A model generated the notes under the pieces. It saw only the letters and a program-made list of their open reading frames with translations, was not told the origin of the DNA and made no database searches. Source: Collybiopsis luxurians FD-317 M1 (taxonomy: Eukaryota; Basidiomycota; Agaricomycetes; Agaricales; Omphalotaceae). Taken from it: a stretch of 64,000 bases of DNA. The stretch's first letter is position 1. Every line of letters starts with the position of its first letter. The stretch lies in assembly GCA_000827265.1 (NCBI GenBank), contig KN834762.1:126939-190938 (forward strand). Direction: 5' to 3'. Made by a program: the position numbers and the translations under genes. Below are positions 11,062-23,549 of the stretch, piece after piece.

Positions 11062-13939
11062 TTAAGGAAGAGAAAGCCACAATTCCTTCAATTTTTCAAA
11101 GTTTGGTGTACCAAGTCCCTACACAGCAAGTCAATAGACATCATGAAAGGAAAAGGCACACATCAATTAACATACCGTCACCGGATCCCATCCTACAGCA
11201 GTACTGAAACCCTCTGTCCCACAGCCAGGATTACTACCGGAAGTAATGTCGTTGAAAGCCGCTTGGAATGCGGGAGAGTATATCTAGAGCAAAGTTTCAG
11301 TATAGGCTGCACAACTTATCAAAGAAAATCTACGAGCATACCGTGGGATTAATAAAACCGATCGTTCCTTTATAAGAATGTAGACGAGCATCATTAATCA
11401 TGGCGAGAATTGCACCCATTGTAGGCGAAGATGCAGATGTTCCCCATTCCAGAATAAATTCATCGTCAGCCTGAGCACAAACAGGTCTACATGCCAGAAA
11501 ATATGCGATAAAAGCTGAGCACTTACAGCGACGACATATGCCGCTCTAGTATAAGTCCAAAACATCAAAAAGCAGACAAAGAACGAGAATAAAGACAAAC
11601 CCGTTAGTAGCAAGATCAGGATACGCGCGACTCTATGATAAAAAATGTCAACCCAGCTCGACGAAGATCAAACTCGATACGCACAGTTCCAGATGAGTTA
11701 TATGCAGAGGAAGTGAAGTTGTCGGTCTTGAAATCTTTCAAGTAGCCAGCAACTGCATACTTCTGGTAATCGGGGACTTGAAACACATTGCTGGAAAGCG
11801 ACATTATTAGCGTGATACGAGAAGGATACGAATATACATGCCTGAAGCCACCTCCACTGTAAGCAAGTGATCAACGAAGTGTCAGTAGGGGCGAGGAAAA
11901 CAGAAGAAGTACACGTTCACCTGTAAAACACTCCACTAGCAGTTACTCTGGCAGCAGCGACCTCGGGGTCGTAGACTGTTTTACCAGCGGGAACCTGGGT
12001 AGCACCCACAGAGGTTATGTACGGACAAGTCGCCGGGAAAGTTGGATTGAAACGGTTTCCGTCTTCAGATTGAGAGCCTGAAAGAGAATGGAGATTACTA
12101 AAATCGCAGGACTTCGAAACTCCCTAGGCTGACCGTCTTCATCTAAACAAAGGTCGCTATTGCCTGTCGGACGATGATTGTAGAGTTCAGTACGACATAA
12201 ATATGTGGAATGGTACTTTTACCTGCGACCCCGCTATCTCCTGGAGAACACGGCGTCAGAAAAAAACAATAAATATTATATCTGAGGCAAAACTTGCCCG
12301 AGGAGTATAAAATCGTAACCCCCATAAGACCCAACTTCGCTGCGTATGAAGATTAGCCTCCATTCAGCCGAAAGTTAACTGAAGAAGCTTACCATACTCG
12401 TTACACTGGCGGTGGACATAGAATGGAGTCAAGTCTGCTTCGTTATAACCGTAACTAATTTTCTCCGACTTAGTCCGCAGAAACAAGAGGCAGAAAGGCT
12501 TCAAGCCAACCTTGTGCTTATGACCGCAGCGGGTTTCGCAGTTCCACACGCGGGGGGGCCTTGCAATTTCTTTCAGCCGATAAAAAGAAGTTCATTACAA
12601 CCAACGAACCATTGTATCCTCCGGGTTGAGTATCAGGGTATATTGCGTCCACTGTAGGGTCATCTCCGCCCTCGTAATAACAGTAAGAACCGTCCAGTGC
12701 ATCGAGGAAGTTGTTGAATGATGTATCTACAGAATGGATGTTGTTTTAACAGGATAGACCAAGAGCAGGAGCGCGCGGTTATACTTGGATTAACAGCGTC
12801 ACCAACTTGGTACAAGGTGACATTCAATTTGGGGGTGACAAGTCCCATACCGTACTGCAGATCTAGATGAGATTCTCCAACAAAATCGAAGGTTTGGTTG
12901 AACGTTTGTTGGAAACCTATCGCATATAAGTAAGAGGATCCGGCGAAAAACAGAGGTTGACACATACCGCCATCAATAGAGACTTGGAAAGGGGGGCGGC
13001 CTACGAGTTCTGGAATTGAGTAGTTTGTAAAGAAGTGATCCAAGTCTGCTTGGCGGAATGTTTGGGGTGTGTATTCCACTTGGTAACATGAATTCCAGCA
13101 CTTTTCGTAAACTTCTTGAGGCTACTTACCTATCCCATAGCTATTCAATTCGGAGGCTACAGGGGTGTAATTGAAGTTGTATAATGCACGCAAACAGTCC
13201 AGCGAGATCTGCGTATCGCAATGAGCTATGCCAGGGAAGGTCGTATTCACGATAGTAATTTCGCTTTTCATTAGCGAGCTTTCCCTTGTCATAGGCTTTG
13301 GCCGTGCTTGAACTACGGCATCGAAGTGAACGGAGGGTATTACGATATCGACATGAGGGCTAACATGGCTGGGGAGATGATACTCATCGCAAGCTAGAAT
13401 ATGGAACGGTGAATTTGCAACCACGAAGACCTAAAATCACTACACATACCGATATGTTCTTGACCAGTTCCTTCGTGGGTATAGACATGATATTCTGTGA
13501 GAATCAAACGCTCCGCTTCCTCCACCGTAGCATCCAGATGTATCCAATTTTTATTCGGAGATACTTTTAGCCTTTCCGTAACATTTATGATCTCGCTACT
13601 GGATGTCAGCCATTCATACACTGTTTCAAAGGTTTCTGCGCTCGGAGCAAACGTTTTCGCGACTTGCTCTGCCGACCAATGTTTTCCGAAGTTGGGCGAA
13701 TTAGGATGGGACACATCGTGTAGGTATTCATCCAGCTTGTGGATATTTGCTTGCTTGAGTCCAATACGTAAAGGAATGAAAGCAGAGGGATCATGCTTGC
13801 GGGAACGAGACCATTTAGCAGGGGTATGAGAGCGTTTTTCGTGCAATATCAAAGGTGAGAGAGTAGACGGCTTGGCAGAAGTTTGTCCTGAACCGAGCCA
13901 TAGAATGAATGGAAGCGCAAGTACGCTTGAAACCAGCAT
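11062..13939 (-). CDS. Secreted sedolisin (S53) peptidase, tripeptidyl-peptidase-like
   Basis: Starts at the ATG at 13939 with a signal peptide (MLVSSVLALPFILWLGSG). The pro-kumamolisin activation domain follows (PLRIGLKQANIHKLDEYLHD, SPNFGKHWSAEQVAKTFAPS). The catalytic Glu and Asp lie in GESHLDLQYGMGL near 12860, the oxyanion Asp in SPGDSGVAG near 12240, and the catalytic Ser in EWGTSASSPTMGAILAMIND near 11410-11450. The calcium-site end is GWDPVTGLGTPNFEKLKELW, closing at 11062. All three catalytic residues and the propeptide are present, so it should be active. S53 enzymes work outside the cell at acid pH, releasing tripeptides or cutting proteins. The gene has about ten or more short introns. 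A CATAAAAG TATA-like element lies near 13980, about 45 bp before the start. Confidence 0.93.
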
Positions 13940-14702
13940 GGCCGTGAAGAGAGCAAGAAGGTGAAACAGGAGCGTGGCTCTTTTATGCAGGTCGAACGAT
14001 TACGCGAAGCTAGATAGATATTAAAATAGCGATAGAAAACCATTCATGTGCTTTGTCAATTTGGCGATGCGGGAAGGTGATCAATCGCGCAGGGTCCGCC
14101 ATCAGTGGTATCACCGTGCGTGTTTGAGACTGAAAAAATCACGGGTTTTATGACAATAAGTCTTCTGAAAGAAAGGGCCCACTGGAAAACCCGAATACCA
14201 TGCAAGACTGCTGTCTGCGCGCCGCCACCGATCAGGCTCGGACAGGGAGCATGATAGCATGAAGCTAAAATCTACTATCTTTTGGGGGAAATTGACGCGG
14301 ATATTAATCTGCCGCTGCGGGCTCTCAGAAGAACTCTGGGGATTGTGGCGAAAGTAAAGCCTCCACGTGGTCCAAAGGACGCGCGACGCGACCTCACTGG
14401 GCCACACAAGACAAGACGTGGAGATGTCACAAAGCTGTGTAGTATCCCATGGATTTCGAATACACGATCTACTCCCTTCTACTCCTCACTGTCCGTTGGG
14501 TGACATAGTGATGAAAGTTATGTGCACGACTCAATTAATATTGATATTCACGCGAAGCCTATGCTACAATTGAAACATTTCGAGATTCGGTAATCGATTT
14601 CAGGAGTTTAATTTTACAGCAAGGGTTCAAATAAGTCTGCACAATGATCATCTCCAAAACTGTTCAAATCTTGCAATCCGTCTGAATCTAGCCAGTGACG
14701 AA
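13940..14702. other. Intergenic stretch, promoter of the sedolisin gene
   Basis: About 760 bp. The right end of the sedolisin gene has a TATA-like CATAAAAG on the minus strand near 13980. The rest is low in coding signal and ends at the 3' side of the alkyltransferase gene. Confidence 0.5.
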
Positions 14703-15310
14703 TCACACGTTTTTACCCTTCCAGAATTTGTCCTTGTCCTTCAGATACCCTTTATCCGTGAAACTCACTCCTTCATCTTTCAAAATCGCCACCTTCCGAT
14801 GATATTGGGTTTTGGTTTTGCTCTCGGGTCCCCATTCACCAACGAAGCCACCAATGTAAAGCGACGAAGCTATCACACGGTGGCAAGGTATGTATGGGGC
14901 AAACGGGTTATTGCGAAGAGCGTTACCCACTGTCATCAAGCCCGTATTGCAGTGAATATGCAAGTACGACTTATGATGGGAAGGAAATGTAAATCATACC
15001 TGATCGAGGAGACCCTCCAACGGCACGACATACGTCTGCATAGGTAGAAACCATTCCGCGAGGTATAGTTTTGGTAAAGTCGTACACATTCCACTGGTGC
15101 ACAGTTACAGGCTACTCATACCACTGAACAGTCAAAATCACTCAGCGGCCCCCAAGTTCAGCTTACCTTTCCGGCAGTTGTTTTGAAAGCAGCCCGTTCA
15201 CCTACGGTTTGAGGAAAATAGATAGCTTCATCGACTTGGGCGTTGGAGCAATTCTTGAAGGCTGACCCGATAGAGGCCTGAGAAACAGAGGAGGTACGAA
15301 TAGCAGGCAT
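14703..15310 (-). CDS. MGT1: Methylated-DNA-protein cysteine methyltransferase (O6-alkylguanine DNA alkyltransferase)
   Basis: A suicide DNA-repair protein that moves the alkyl group from O6-alkylguanine to its own cysteine, acting in the nucleus. Three exons give about 159 residues from the ATG at 15310. Seen: VYDFTKTIPRGMVSTYADVC, the helix-turn-helix region with the arginine-finger segment PRSVGNALRNNP, the active-site loop APYIPCHRVIAS with the acceptor Cys, and the asparagine-hinge counterpart YIGGFVGEWGPES. The Cys is present, so this is not an alkyltransferase-like (ATL) protein. It is short: the N-terminal ribonuclease-H-like domain of the human enzyme is mostly absent, as in many fungal versions. 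It is divergent from the gene at 15656 with a 345-bp shared promoter. The symbol follows yeast usage. Confidence 0.92.
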
Positions 15311-15655
15311 GAGGTCAAAGGAGGAAAAGCTGAAAGCAATGAGTCGAAAAGGTTCTACTTATAATAGCAGTGGATGACTCACCGTTCACGGCTCCGACTT
15401 TGGCGGAAACGCGTTGTCAGCATTCCTCGTGACCCATGGCGTCACGCGAATTGCTGAGCAACGAGAGCCTTCCAATTCTGGCGTTCTCGCTTACTTCCAT
15501 GTACGGCTGAATATCAGAGACCGAATAATTCCTTCTATTTTCGCCGATACAGTGCTCACAAGCCTTGTCTTTGTATGGTTTGTGGAGCTTCAGAACGAAC
15601 ATAAATAACCTTCCGAAATTGACCCCCTACTTTCATTCTACCAATTTGTTCCGAC
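15311..15655. promoter_or_regulatory. Divergent intergenic promoter region
   Basis: 345 bp between the starts of the alkyltransferase gene (minus) and the membrane-protein gene (plus). Both promoters must lie here. I see no clear TATA box or known binding site. Confidence 0.5.
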
Positions 15656-18159
15656 ATGACTTCAGAAGCAGAGATTGGGAAACCTGGAGAAACAGAGGAT
15701 GTGATTCAAATAACAGAAGAACCATTGGAGGAGGAGGATCTTTCTGGAACCTCTTCTCAACCTTTTCCTTCCGTTATAGAGAAAACGTCGCCTGGTAAGT
15801 TCCGGAAGCTAGGAGATGAGGGTCTACTGTTTAAACTGTTTTTTCCAGATTCCAATGCTACTGTATCTTCGGCTCTCACATACTCTGACAAACTTTCTGC
15901 TTTGCCTCCTTCAGTGGCCAGCCCAAATCCCAATCGCAGCGGAAGATCTCCTACAATGAATACTCATTCTCATAATCAGTCAGCTCGGATGTTCAGACGT
16001 AGTCTTGATGCCTCGAGGTCTTGGCCAAGTATATCTCAATCAGGTATTGGGCACAACTTTGACTCTTTTTCCAAACTGAGCCCCGAAGTTGGTGCGACGA
16101 CGGGGAATGGGGGTCGCCCCAGGGCTAGTACGTCTGAGGGCTCGCTTGGTCACGACAACCTGGATGAAACCCGACAGAGGGCATCAACGGAAAGCGACAG
16201 GACTTCCTTGCCTACGATGCAAAGTGTACGACAAGGTCAGGTCGAGTTTTTGAATCGCTAGTCTATGTACGATTGACGAGGCATTAGCATTGCACCGGAT
16301 TCGCCGAGGAAGCGATCCTAGTGCTCCTTTACGCCGTGACCTGGATGTCGGTTCTCGATCTCCCTCACATTCGCGCTCGAGAGCAACATCCCCTTTGCGA
16401 ATTTTGCAGCAATGGTCCCAAGGTGTACATCATCGATCAAACCCCGAGGAACCGTTCATCCCCGTCAATCCATTCCAGTCTGAACACCGTTTCTCACTTC
16501 CGATAGGAATACCTCGACTGCACCTTCCCGGTTGGCTTCAATTTCGAATGAGTGGCAAGAACAACACCGACGATGAGGAAGGTCGTCTACCCATGAATGC
16601 GAACTATCACCGTACCGTCCAGTCTGCTTATACCGTGGACCCGTATTCGACAAATGTTCATACCCATACTACGAATGCCGCAACTATATTTGATGGCCAC
16701 GTCCATCAAGCAGACCATATTCATCATCCTATGGGTTTCCACATGTTGCATATCTTCTTTCTCGAGACCCTTCCGAGGGTGTTATATCTCCATATTTTAC
16801 TTCGTATTCCTTCCATGTACTTTTCCCGTGTGTCGAGAGTATTTGAGGACGCAGAAGTCAGCAAGCCGGACATACAGAGGATGATTAATGCCTGCGGGAG
16901 GGGCGGAAGTCATTTGCAAGAGCAGGAACGGGACGCGAACCCAGGAGGAGCGGGAACGGGACCAGCGGTCCAAACTCGAAACACAGGCGTCAACCCTCCC
17001 TCGGTCACGAGTATCGCTGCTGCCGCTGCGTCTGTGGTTGATCTCTCGTTGCCCTTACCTCTGCCGGAGGAGTGGAACGCGAACCCTACGTTGGTATCTC
17101 CCGCACTGGTCCGGTTCAAATTTTCCTGGGAGACCTTCATCGATTCGCTGATGAGGGAGTGGAAGACGCTGAATGTTGTCTCTGCTCTACTGTTATCGTA
17201 CGCTTCATTTCATTTCTTGTTTGAGCCAAAGTGACGGATTTTAGCGCTATTCTAACAATGTTCCAAATAAACAATGCCGCCACCGACCCATTAACACGAA
17301 CGGCTGCTTTACTTTCACTTATATGCGCTCTGATGAGCCTTTCTTATGGATGTATTTATATTGTACGATTTGCAACGATGAGATCCATGTATCGTGCTTC
17401 GATTTGGGCAGAGGTGTGTTCTTGGCTGCTGTTGTAAATTCATATCTAATCGTTTCCCGTGCACAGGAGGCTCAAAAGACCAGAACTCTAGTGTATTGGA
17501 ACGTGTGGGTTTTGCTCGCGATGCCAGCAGTATGGATGTCATGGTCGATGATTCTGTTCATCACCTCCATAATGTCATTCGTCTGGCGAACTGGAGCTGA
17601 ATCTGATCCAGACGAAAGACCACCGTTGAGTGACAAATGGGCTCTGGGACCTCGAATTGCTATCACGTTTGTCTTTTTTATTGGGATGGTGTACTTTTTC
17701 CTTATCGTCAAAACTTTGAGGAGTTATGGGGCGAATGGTCGTTGGAGAGGGAGAGAGAGGATGAACGCGGCTGCTGCGGATGGTAGGAATGCTAGATCCC
17801 GGGAAGATGGTACAGCGAGAAGACAGGGCATAAATGGAAAGGGCGCAGATTATTCGATGAAAGATTTGCGCAAGGACGCGGCAACACAGGGTCAGCAGAC
17901 GCCTGAGCGTGGAACGGGACGGTTGCATGCTGTGGACGTCGTAGCGGAAATTATGCGAGGTCGACAGCAAGGTCGTAGTGGGCGTCGAAGGGGATCTAAA
18001 ACGCCAGATGAGCGTGGATCACGGCGACATGGACAAGGAGAGTCACATCCTTCTAGGCCGTTGTTCGGACTGGGTTTCGTTGATATTGGGGCAGGAGGGA
18101 GCGGAGCAAGGGATGATTCAGATATAGATCTTGAAAAGGGGATTGTAGATGGGAATTAA
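15656..18159 (+). CDS. Conserved multi-pass membrane protein, unknown function
   Basis: Starts at the ATG at 15656 (MTSEAEIGKPGETEDVIQIT) with an acidic then Ser-rich disordered N-terminus. Introns fall near 15796-15849 and 16236-16285. The third large exon has SHSRSRATSPLRILQQWSQG, then a His-rich patch (VHTHTTNAATIFDGHVHQAD) and an amphipathic stretch. A hydrophobic start (LNVVSALLLS) joins, across an intron with GTACGC donor and acceptor near 17244, to SAILTMFQINNAATDPLTRT. At least three further membrane helices follow: LLSLICALMSLSYGCIYIV, VWVLLAMPAVWMSWSMILFI, and ITFVFFIGMVYFFLIVKTL. The tail is basic and low in complexity, ending at 18159. The PAVWMSWSM helix block resembles a family found across mushroom genomes without assigned function, from memory and unchecked. 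Confidence 0.8.
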
Positions 18160-18219
18160 GATATGCTCATTTCAATGGCTTGCTGGCAATTTCACAGGAA
18201 AAAAGAAACGGACTTGCAA

Positions 18220-18310
18220 CGACGCCAGTAGGATTTGAACCTGCGCCCTCAAAGAGGAACAGATAAGAGATAATTCGAATCTGTCGCCGTAACCACTTGG
18301 CTATAGCGCC
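18220..18310 (-). tRNA. tRNA-Ser (anticodon CGA) with 9-nt intron
   Basis: The minus strand folds as a class II tRNA. The acceptor arm GGCGCTA pairs with TGGCGTC (two G-U pairs), followed by discriminator G. The D arm is GCCAAGTGGTTACGGC, and the anticodon stem ACAGA/TCTGT has loop TTCGAA. After the purine at position 37 comes a 9-nt intron, TTATCTCTT. A long variable arm (CCTC TTT GAGG) fits serine, and box B is GGTTCAAATCC. The T stem has one C-A mismatch. A T6 run just downstream (18199-18204) is the pol III terminator. Confidence 0.9.
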
Positions 18311-18521
18311 TTAGCTTATTTAGGAGAGATTGATGCCAAAAATAGACGCCCGGGCCGACGGTTCCGCAAAAGTAAATCGCTTCTTTGAAACCAACTGTGA
18401 AGTTGAACCCATTCATAGACGTGAATGGACTCGAAGACAAGCCATAGTTTGATACTGTGACTTTGAAATAGCGTGTGTATATCTCAAGTTTACTATGTTT
18501 TCAATCTAAACTTGTATTCAG

Positions 18522-21500
18522 ATGGCCTCGAATAAAGGCAAAGCCCCAGCCACTGTCAATTCAAATGCAACTAGGACTGGTATCCCAACTTTGCGCTCCC
18601 TCAGAACCCTTTTCGCTCCAACCTCCTCACAGCAATCACAACAGTCCAAGTCTTCCCCGTCAAATTCTCAGCAGCAGGAGCAGAAACAGTCCACAAAGAA
18701 ATCTGGCTCAGGTTCATTACCTTCTCGGCCGTCCCTTAACCTCCCTTCTTCTTCCAATTCTTTCAACTCAAATCCTCGTCCGTCTTTAAATTTACCCACC
18801 CAAGCTTCACGTCATTCTCTGAGCTCACCTTCTACTTCGAGAGGCTCTTTGAGTTTATCTCCGCATTCTGAAGTCGGTAATGGAAGGAACGAAATTATTC
18901 GGCCTGAAGCTGCTGGGAACGCTTCCAGCTCCTCTTCTTTAGACCTTGTTCGTCGGTCAATGTCTTCAATGACTCTGGGCAGAAAACCCGGAAAGGGCGA
19001 TTTTGGAAGAGAAGCCAAATCAGGAAGTCTTGGGAGGAAGTCCCAGGGGGTAGACTACAGGCAAGAAATTGCTGTAATGGACATCAGGCCTGGCAAGTTT
19101 TTCCATTCTTGAATGAGGGATGCTACTCATCGTTGCTTAGATTCAGACATAGATTCATCGCTTGATTCCCTACAACCTATATCCAACTTTCCATCTCACT
19201 CATCCGCATATTCCCACTCTCCAAGTTCACGTTCCCCTTCCTACGCTTCATCCAGCCCTGAACATGAAACAATGGCCGTACAAGACCTGTCAACCATTGT
19301 CGAAGCGGACACCTCGGGTATATCTGCTGCCTCAGCCCTTCACGACCTTTCATTATCATTAGCCGGATCGCTATCCAAACATCTTCCAGATTTGCCTACA
19401 GACTCCGATGAACCCCCATCTCGGTCTCAGACTCATTCCCCTTCTCTGTCTCCATCTCCGTCCCCAGCACCAAATCCCCCTTCCCCCTTGCGTCGAGTGT
19501 ATCCATCTACCGAAACCTCTCCTTCCCCTTCCGACTCTCCCTCTGCTTTTACATCTGCTTCTGTTTTACCTTCACGTTCCCCCTCGCATTCTCCTTTTCC
19601 TTTACCTACACGCTCAGCCTCCGCATCTGCTTCTTCCCTCCATCTTCCGCGTTCTCCATCACAAATCAATGCTCAAGTAAGAAATGCACTACAGGTGGAT
19701 CCGGCGCTTGCGAAACTGCTCAGTCCAAATAGTTTTTCTAGCTCGAGGGTTGGGGATGTTTCCGGAGGGGAAGGGATTACTTTGGAAAGTTTCTCAGCGA
19801 CATTGAGCACCTCGCCATCGCCTTCCTTCGGGATTACAGGCGATACTACTGGATTTTCAACTCCATCACCCCCTGCTTCCAAGGTGACGCACTCTTCGTT
19901 ACATATACATCCTCAACATGCGTCTACGCCATACTCGAGTCTACGAGTCAGAAGCCTGGGGCTAACAAAATCGCCGTATATCGAGACCGTCGAAGACTCT
20001 TCATTGGTCTCTACATCGATATCACCCTCAGCAGGTTCGTCGAGAGCAGGATCCGGAAGGCCAGAAGCGTCCGCTTCCACTTCAAGGTTACTACCTGCCC
20101 GACCTGGAACTAGCATGACATCCTATACTTCTTTGTCGTCGACACTCCCTCGATCAACTAGACGGACGAGAACAAGGAGTATGAGTGTTGATGAAGGAGA
20201 GTCTACCTCCAGGGTTGGCAGTACAAGTGCTCGCGCGCTTCCAGGCTCCTTGACTTCCTCACTTTCCGGGGCAGGGGAAATCAGACAGAGGGATCCAAAT
20301 GTTCTTGCTCGGCGGCATCAGTACTCTTCACATACTAGGAGCTTCTCACATTTCGGCGCTTCCGCTCAAGCGAGTGAAATTGGCGAGGGTGACGCATTAG
20401 CCTGGAGTGCAAAAGACCCTCGGAGACCTCGTCCACCGATAACAGAATGGCTGGGACCTCGTACAGCTAAGGCATTCAAAGCCGCTGGGCTGTTGGGAAA
20501 TAGCGGCTCTACGATAATGACAAACGATCCAGGGTCCTATATTGATCCAATGGCTCCGCCAGGCTCCCCGTCTCATAACGTCTCATTTTCCGCATCTGCG
20601 CCATCCAGTCCCGTACGTGCTCGATACAATCGTATTCATACCATCCCTTCGTACCCCGATTCGCCTGGAGCTCATTCGAACGAGAGTTCCAGTCCCAGTC
20701 CGACATATGCTCAATATCATCAGCAGATGCAGACCCCTCTTCCGCGATCTGCGTCGGCGAGGTCAGCTTCGGTCCTTTCTGGTTCCATTCGTAGCGCAGG
20801 CGGGAGGAGTGCCAGTGTGGGACGAAGTGTGAGCGTTCTGTCTGGATCAGTTCATTCGATGTCCGGGGGAGTTTCGGCTAGAAGTGGAAGTCTTGGGTCA
20901 TTGGGAAGTCTGAGCAGAGATCGGTCGGGGAGTGTCCATTCCGCAATATCCACGGCACCTACGAGTCTGAGTACATCGGCAGCGCAAGCGACTAGGGAAT
21001 ACCTTAGTCTCAAGCAATCACAGACCCAGGCTCAATCTCAAGCGTCTTCGTCTACGCTGAACCTTCCCAGTACCACACTCGCTTCACCTACTCCGGTAGT
21101 TTTGGGTACAAGCGTAAATGGAAATGGGATACCTCCTAAAGCCGAGATCCAGCTGCTCAAAGAACAACATTATAATGAGAATTCTGCTCTTCTCATTGCG
21201 TTAGGGGATGTTCAGCGTAGTGCAAAAGTGTTGAGGGAAGAGAATGCTCAATTACGAAAGGAACTGGCGACTTTGGAAGGGGAAAGGATAGAGTGGGAGG
21301 TCAAGGTGGAGGAGGCGGAAAGGGAGCGGGATGAGATGAAGCAGGAAAATGCGCAATTGGGGATTGCGTTGGCGGAATTGGAAGGGGAGAATGCGCAGTT
21401 TAGGGAGGCCCTGGCTGAGTTGGAGGGGGAGAAGGGTTCGCTGGTGAGAGAAAAGGCGAAGCTTGAAGCTGGGGCTAAGCAAGTCTCGATGCGGTTCAAA

Positions 21501-22628
21501 GAGAGTGAGAGTCTGTTGTATACCTTGAGGAAGGAAAAGGAGAAGATTCAGCGGGAGAAGGAAAGGATTGAAGCAGAGGCTGAAGCGCGGGCTGAGAAGG
21601 CGTTGCGGAGGATTGAACAGCTGGAGGAGGCTTTGAATGAGGCTAGTGGGGCGCTGGCAGTGGCGTTAGGGGAGCAAAAGGCAGATCGGTTTGGGTCGGA
21701 TGCTCTGGGTTCGCATATAGAACCAGAGCTGCGTGAGGATAGTGGTGGTCTGGAAACGGAGCAACAGGGGGAGCCCATGGCTGGGGCGTATGGCAGCGAT
21801 TCCCCTATACCCTCTTCCCCCACACCCTCTTCAGCTTCATCCTCCCGTCCACCATCGATATTCCCTCTACCTCCGGAAAACATGTCGATGTTGATGAACG
21901 AGGTTACCGAAGAGGGGGATAAGTCAACGATGTCTTTTTCTGACCCTGAATTTGCCAATGATATCGAGGAGGAGAGTTTGGGAAGCAAAGAACTTGCAGC
22001 AAGCGAAAATCAGTGGCGGAGATCTATTGGTGGCATAGGTGTGTGCCTCTGAATGGCGTCTTGTCCGACTTCGTTCCTCATTCATATATTATTTTCAGCT
22101 TCGTCTAGTGCACTCTCCTCTAAATCCTCTTTATCTGCATCACCGCAGCGACACTCAAGCGTCCGCCTTCCTCTCCATTCCCATTCTCAACGCGTCAACC
22201 GGTCATCTTTATCCTCGTCTCTATCTGGTGGTCGTTCCTCTCCTCCGTTTCATCAACCTCGCTCGTCCTCCGAATTCGACCCTGAAGAATTTGAATACGA
22301 TGAACAAGTTGGGAACACCTCATTCTACCATGCCAATCCCGAAGGTGACAGTATCATATCCGAATCCGACGGCTCTTTGGGCTCGGATATGGACGACCCA
22401 GATCCCACCGTTCATGCGAATCTTGGCTTCGGTGCCCAGCGTAGTCAAAATCTATCAATCTCGACAAAAGGACATAGTGTTAGGCGCTCAGTGTTGGCAA
22501 ATGGTGATCATTACGATGATGGTGCGTCTATTGAAGGGACAGGAAGCCCAGAAACACCCGGAAGTCCAGGGAGCCTCTTGTGGATGCACCCGTCGGATGA
22601 GAGGCATTTAGTAGATTTGGACGTTTGA
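18522..22628 (+). CDS. Large Ser-rich coiled-coil protein, unknown function
   Basis: Three exons: 18522-19092, 19141-22036 or so, and about 22098-22628, giving about 1,350 residues. The first intron uses a GC donor (CCTG, GCAAGT at 19093) and ends at 19140, which joins the frame as MDIRPDSDIDSSLDS. The protein is strongly Ser/Pro-rich, with patches such as RSASARSASVLSGSIRSAGG. A conserved-looking block is PPITEWLGPRTAKAFKAAGL near 20435-20495. Residues coded by about 21150-21670 form a charged coiled coil with repeated ENAQL and ALAELEGE units. The C-terminus is acidic (FDPEEFEYDEQVGN, then MHPSDERHLVDLDV). No catalytic domain is seen. The build suggests a scaffold or a cytoskeletal or polarity protein, but that is an inference only. 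Confidence 0.8.
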
Positions 22629-23199
22629 TCGCTCAATGGCTTGTTCCTGCTATCGGATTTTGTTGCGTTTCTCTCGAGTTTGCCCCCACTGCTTGCTTTT
22701 TTTTTTTTCTTGTCTTCCCTCTGGTTTGTTCATCATCAATGTATATTTAATCAACCATTCGCATTCTTGTTCTTCATACTTGTTATTTTTTTTTTTTTTG
22801 CATCTCATGTACTTTAATATACCTTCAACATTTCGCTCTACCTAGATTCATGCACATCTTGTCTTGCATTTGCATTTTCCTCCGTTCTCTCTCCCTCTCT
22901 CTCTCTCTTTCATGTCGTTTTCGTCGTGCTTTGGACTTTAGATTACTAATAATATGGAAAATGGATTCTGTGGATTGCAGTATAGGATATTTTTTGTTCT
23001 CGTTCACAGCTTACACTCGTACTTTATTTTACTGGAATCTGTAGATATAGTAGTGCTCAGTCGTTCTTTTCGTAGTATTATATAATTGTTGGAATAAATC
23101 GTTCAAAATGTGAGGTTTTCGGTTTTCGGCCCAAATGAAACTGGAAAGGGTTACATCGAGGCGGCTCAAAAAAAAATTAAGGACGGAATGAGACCCCAA
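22629..23199. other. 3' flank with simple-sequence tracts
   Basis: Downstream of the Ser-rich gene: T runs at about 22697-22708 and 22786-22799, and a CT microsatellite at about 22886-22909. A 9-nt A run at 23168-23176 is the T-run terminator of the minus-strand tRNA-Pro gene. No coding signal is seen. Confidence 0.6.
22886..22909. repeat. CT dinucleotide microsatellite
   Basis: An interrupted run of CT repeats in the 3' flank of the Ser-rich gene. Confidence 0.8.
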
Positions 23200-23316
23200 G
23201 GGCCTGGCCGGGAATTGAACCCGGGACCTCTTCCAGTGATATCGCAAACGCGATGGGATCGCAATTATTTTGCACCTGTACCCGAAGGAAGCATCATACT
23301 ACTAGACTACCAGGCC
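23200..23316 (-). tRNA. tRNA-Pro (anticodon CGG) with 45-nt intron
   Basis: The acceptor arm GGCCTGG pairs fully with CCAGGCC, followed by discriminator C. The D region is GTCTAGTAGTATGAT, and the anticodon stem CTTCC pairs with GGAAG. The loop begins TTCGGG, so the anticodon is CGG. A 45-nt intron follows G37 and ends before T38. The T arm CCGGGTTCAATTCCCGG is perfect. The mature length without intron is 72 nt, as expected for proline. A T9 terminator follows at 23168-23176. Confidence 0.93.
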
Positions 23317-23549
23317 TTAAAGCTTAATTGATGGGATCTCAAAACCGACGGGCGGGCGGGAGCCACAAATTACAGCAAGATGCGTGGAAAGATGATTTGT
23401 AAGTAATCGCAAACGGAAGAGAATCGGTTCGTTCTTTGGCCGGCGACACGCTCTCACTTTTTTTAGAGAAACATACTAGTACGGTGCCTCAAGAATTATT
23501 CATCTGGAGCTGTATCATTGTAAAACTTTGACTGCAATTTTCACCGTCA
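23317..23549. other. Short spacer between tRNA-Pro and the TPR-CHAT gene
   Basis: No gene is seen. It should hold the tRNA leader and the 3' UTR of the TPR-CHAT gene. Confidence 0.5.

Noticed and set aside
11062..13939. Sedolisin as an inactive homologue
   Set aside because: Glu and Asp (GESHLDLQ), the oxyanion Asp (PGDSG) and Ser (GTSASSP) are all present.
14703..15310. Alkyltransferase-like protein without catalytic Cys
   Set aside because: The PCHRV motif with the acceptor Cys is intact.
21548..21988. 146-codon minus-strand frame in the Ser-rich coiled-coil gene
   Set aside because: It is the reverse of a charged coiled coil; the plus frame is continuous and much longer.
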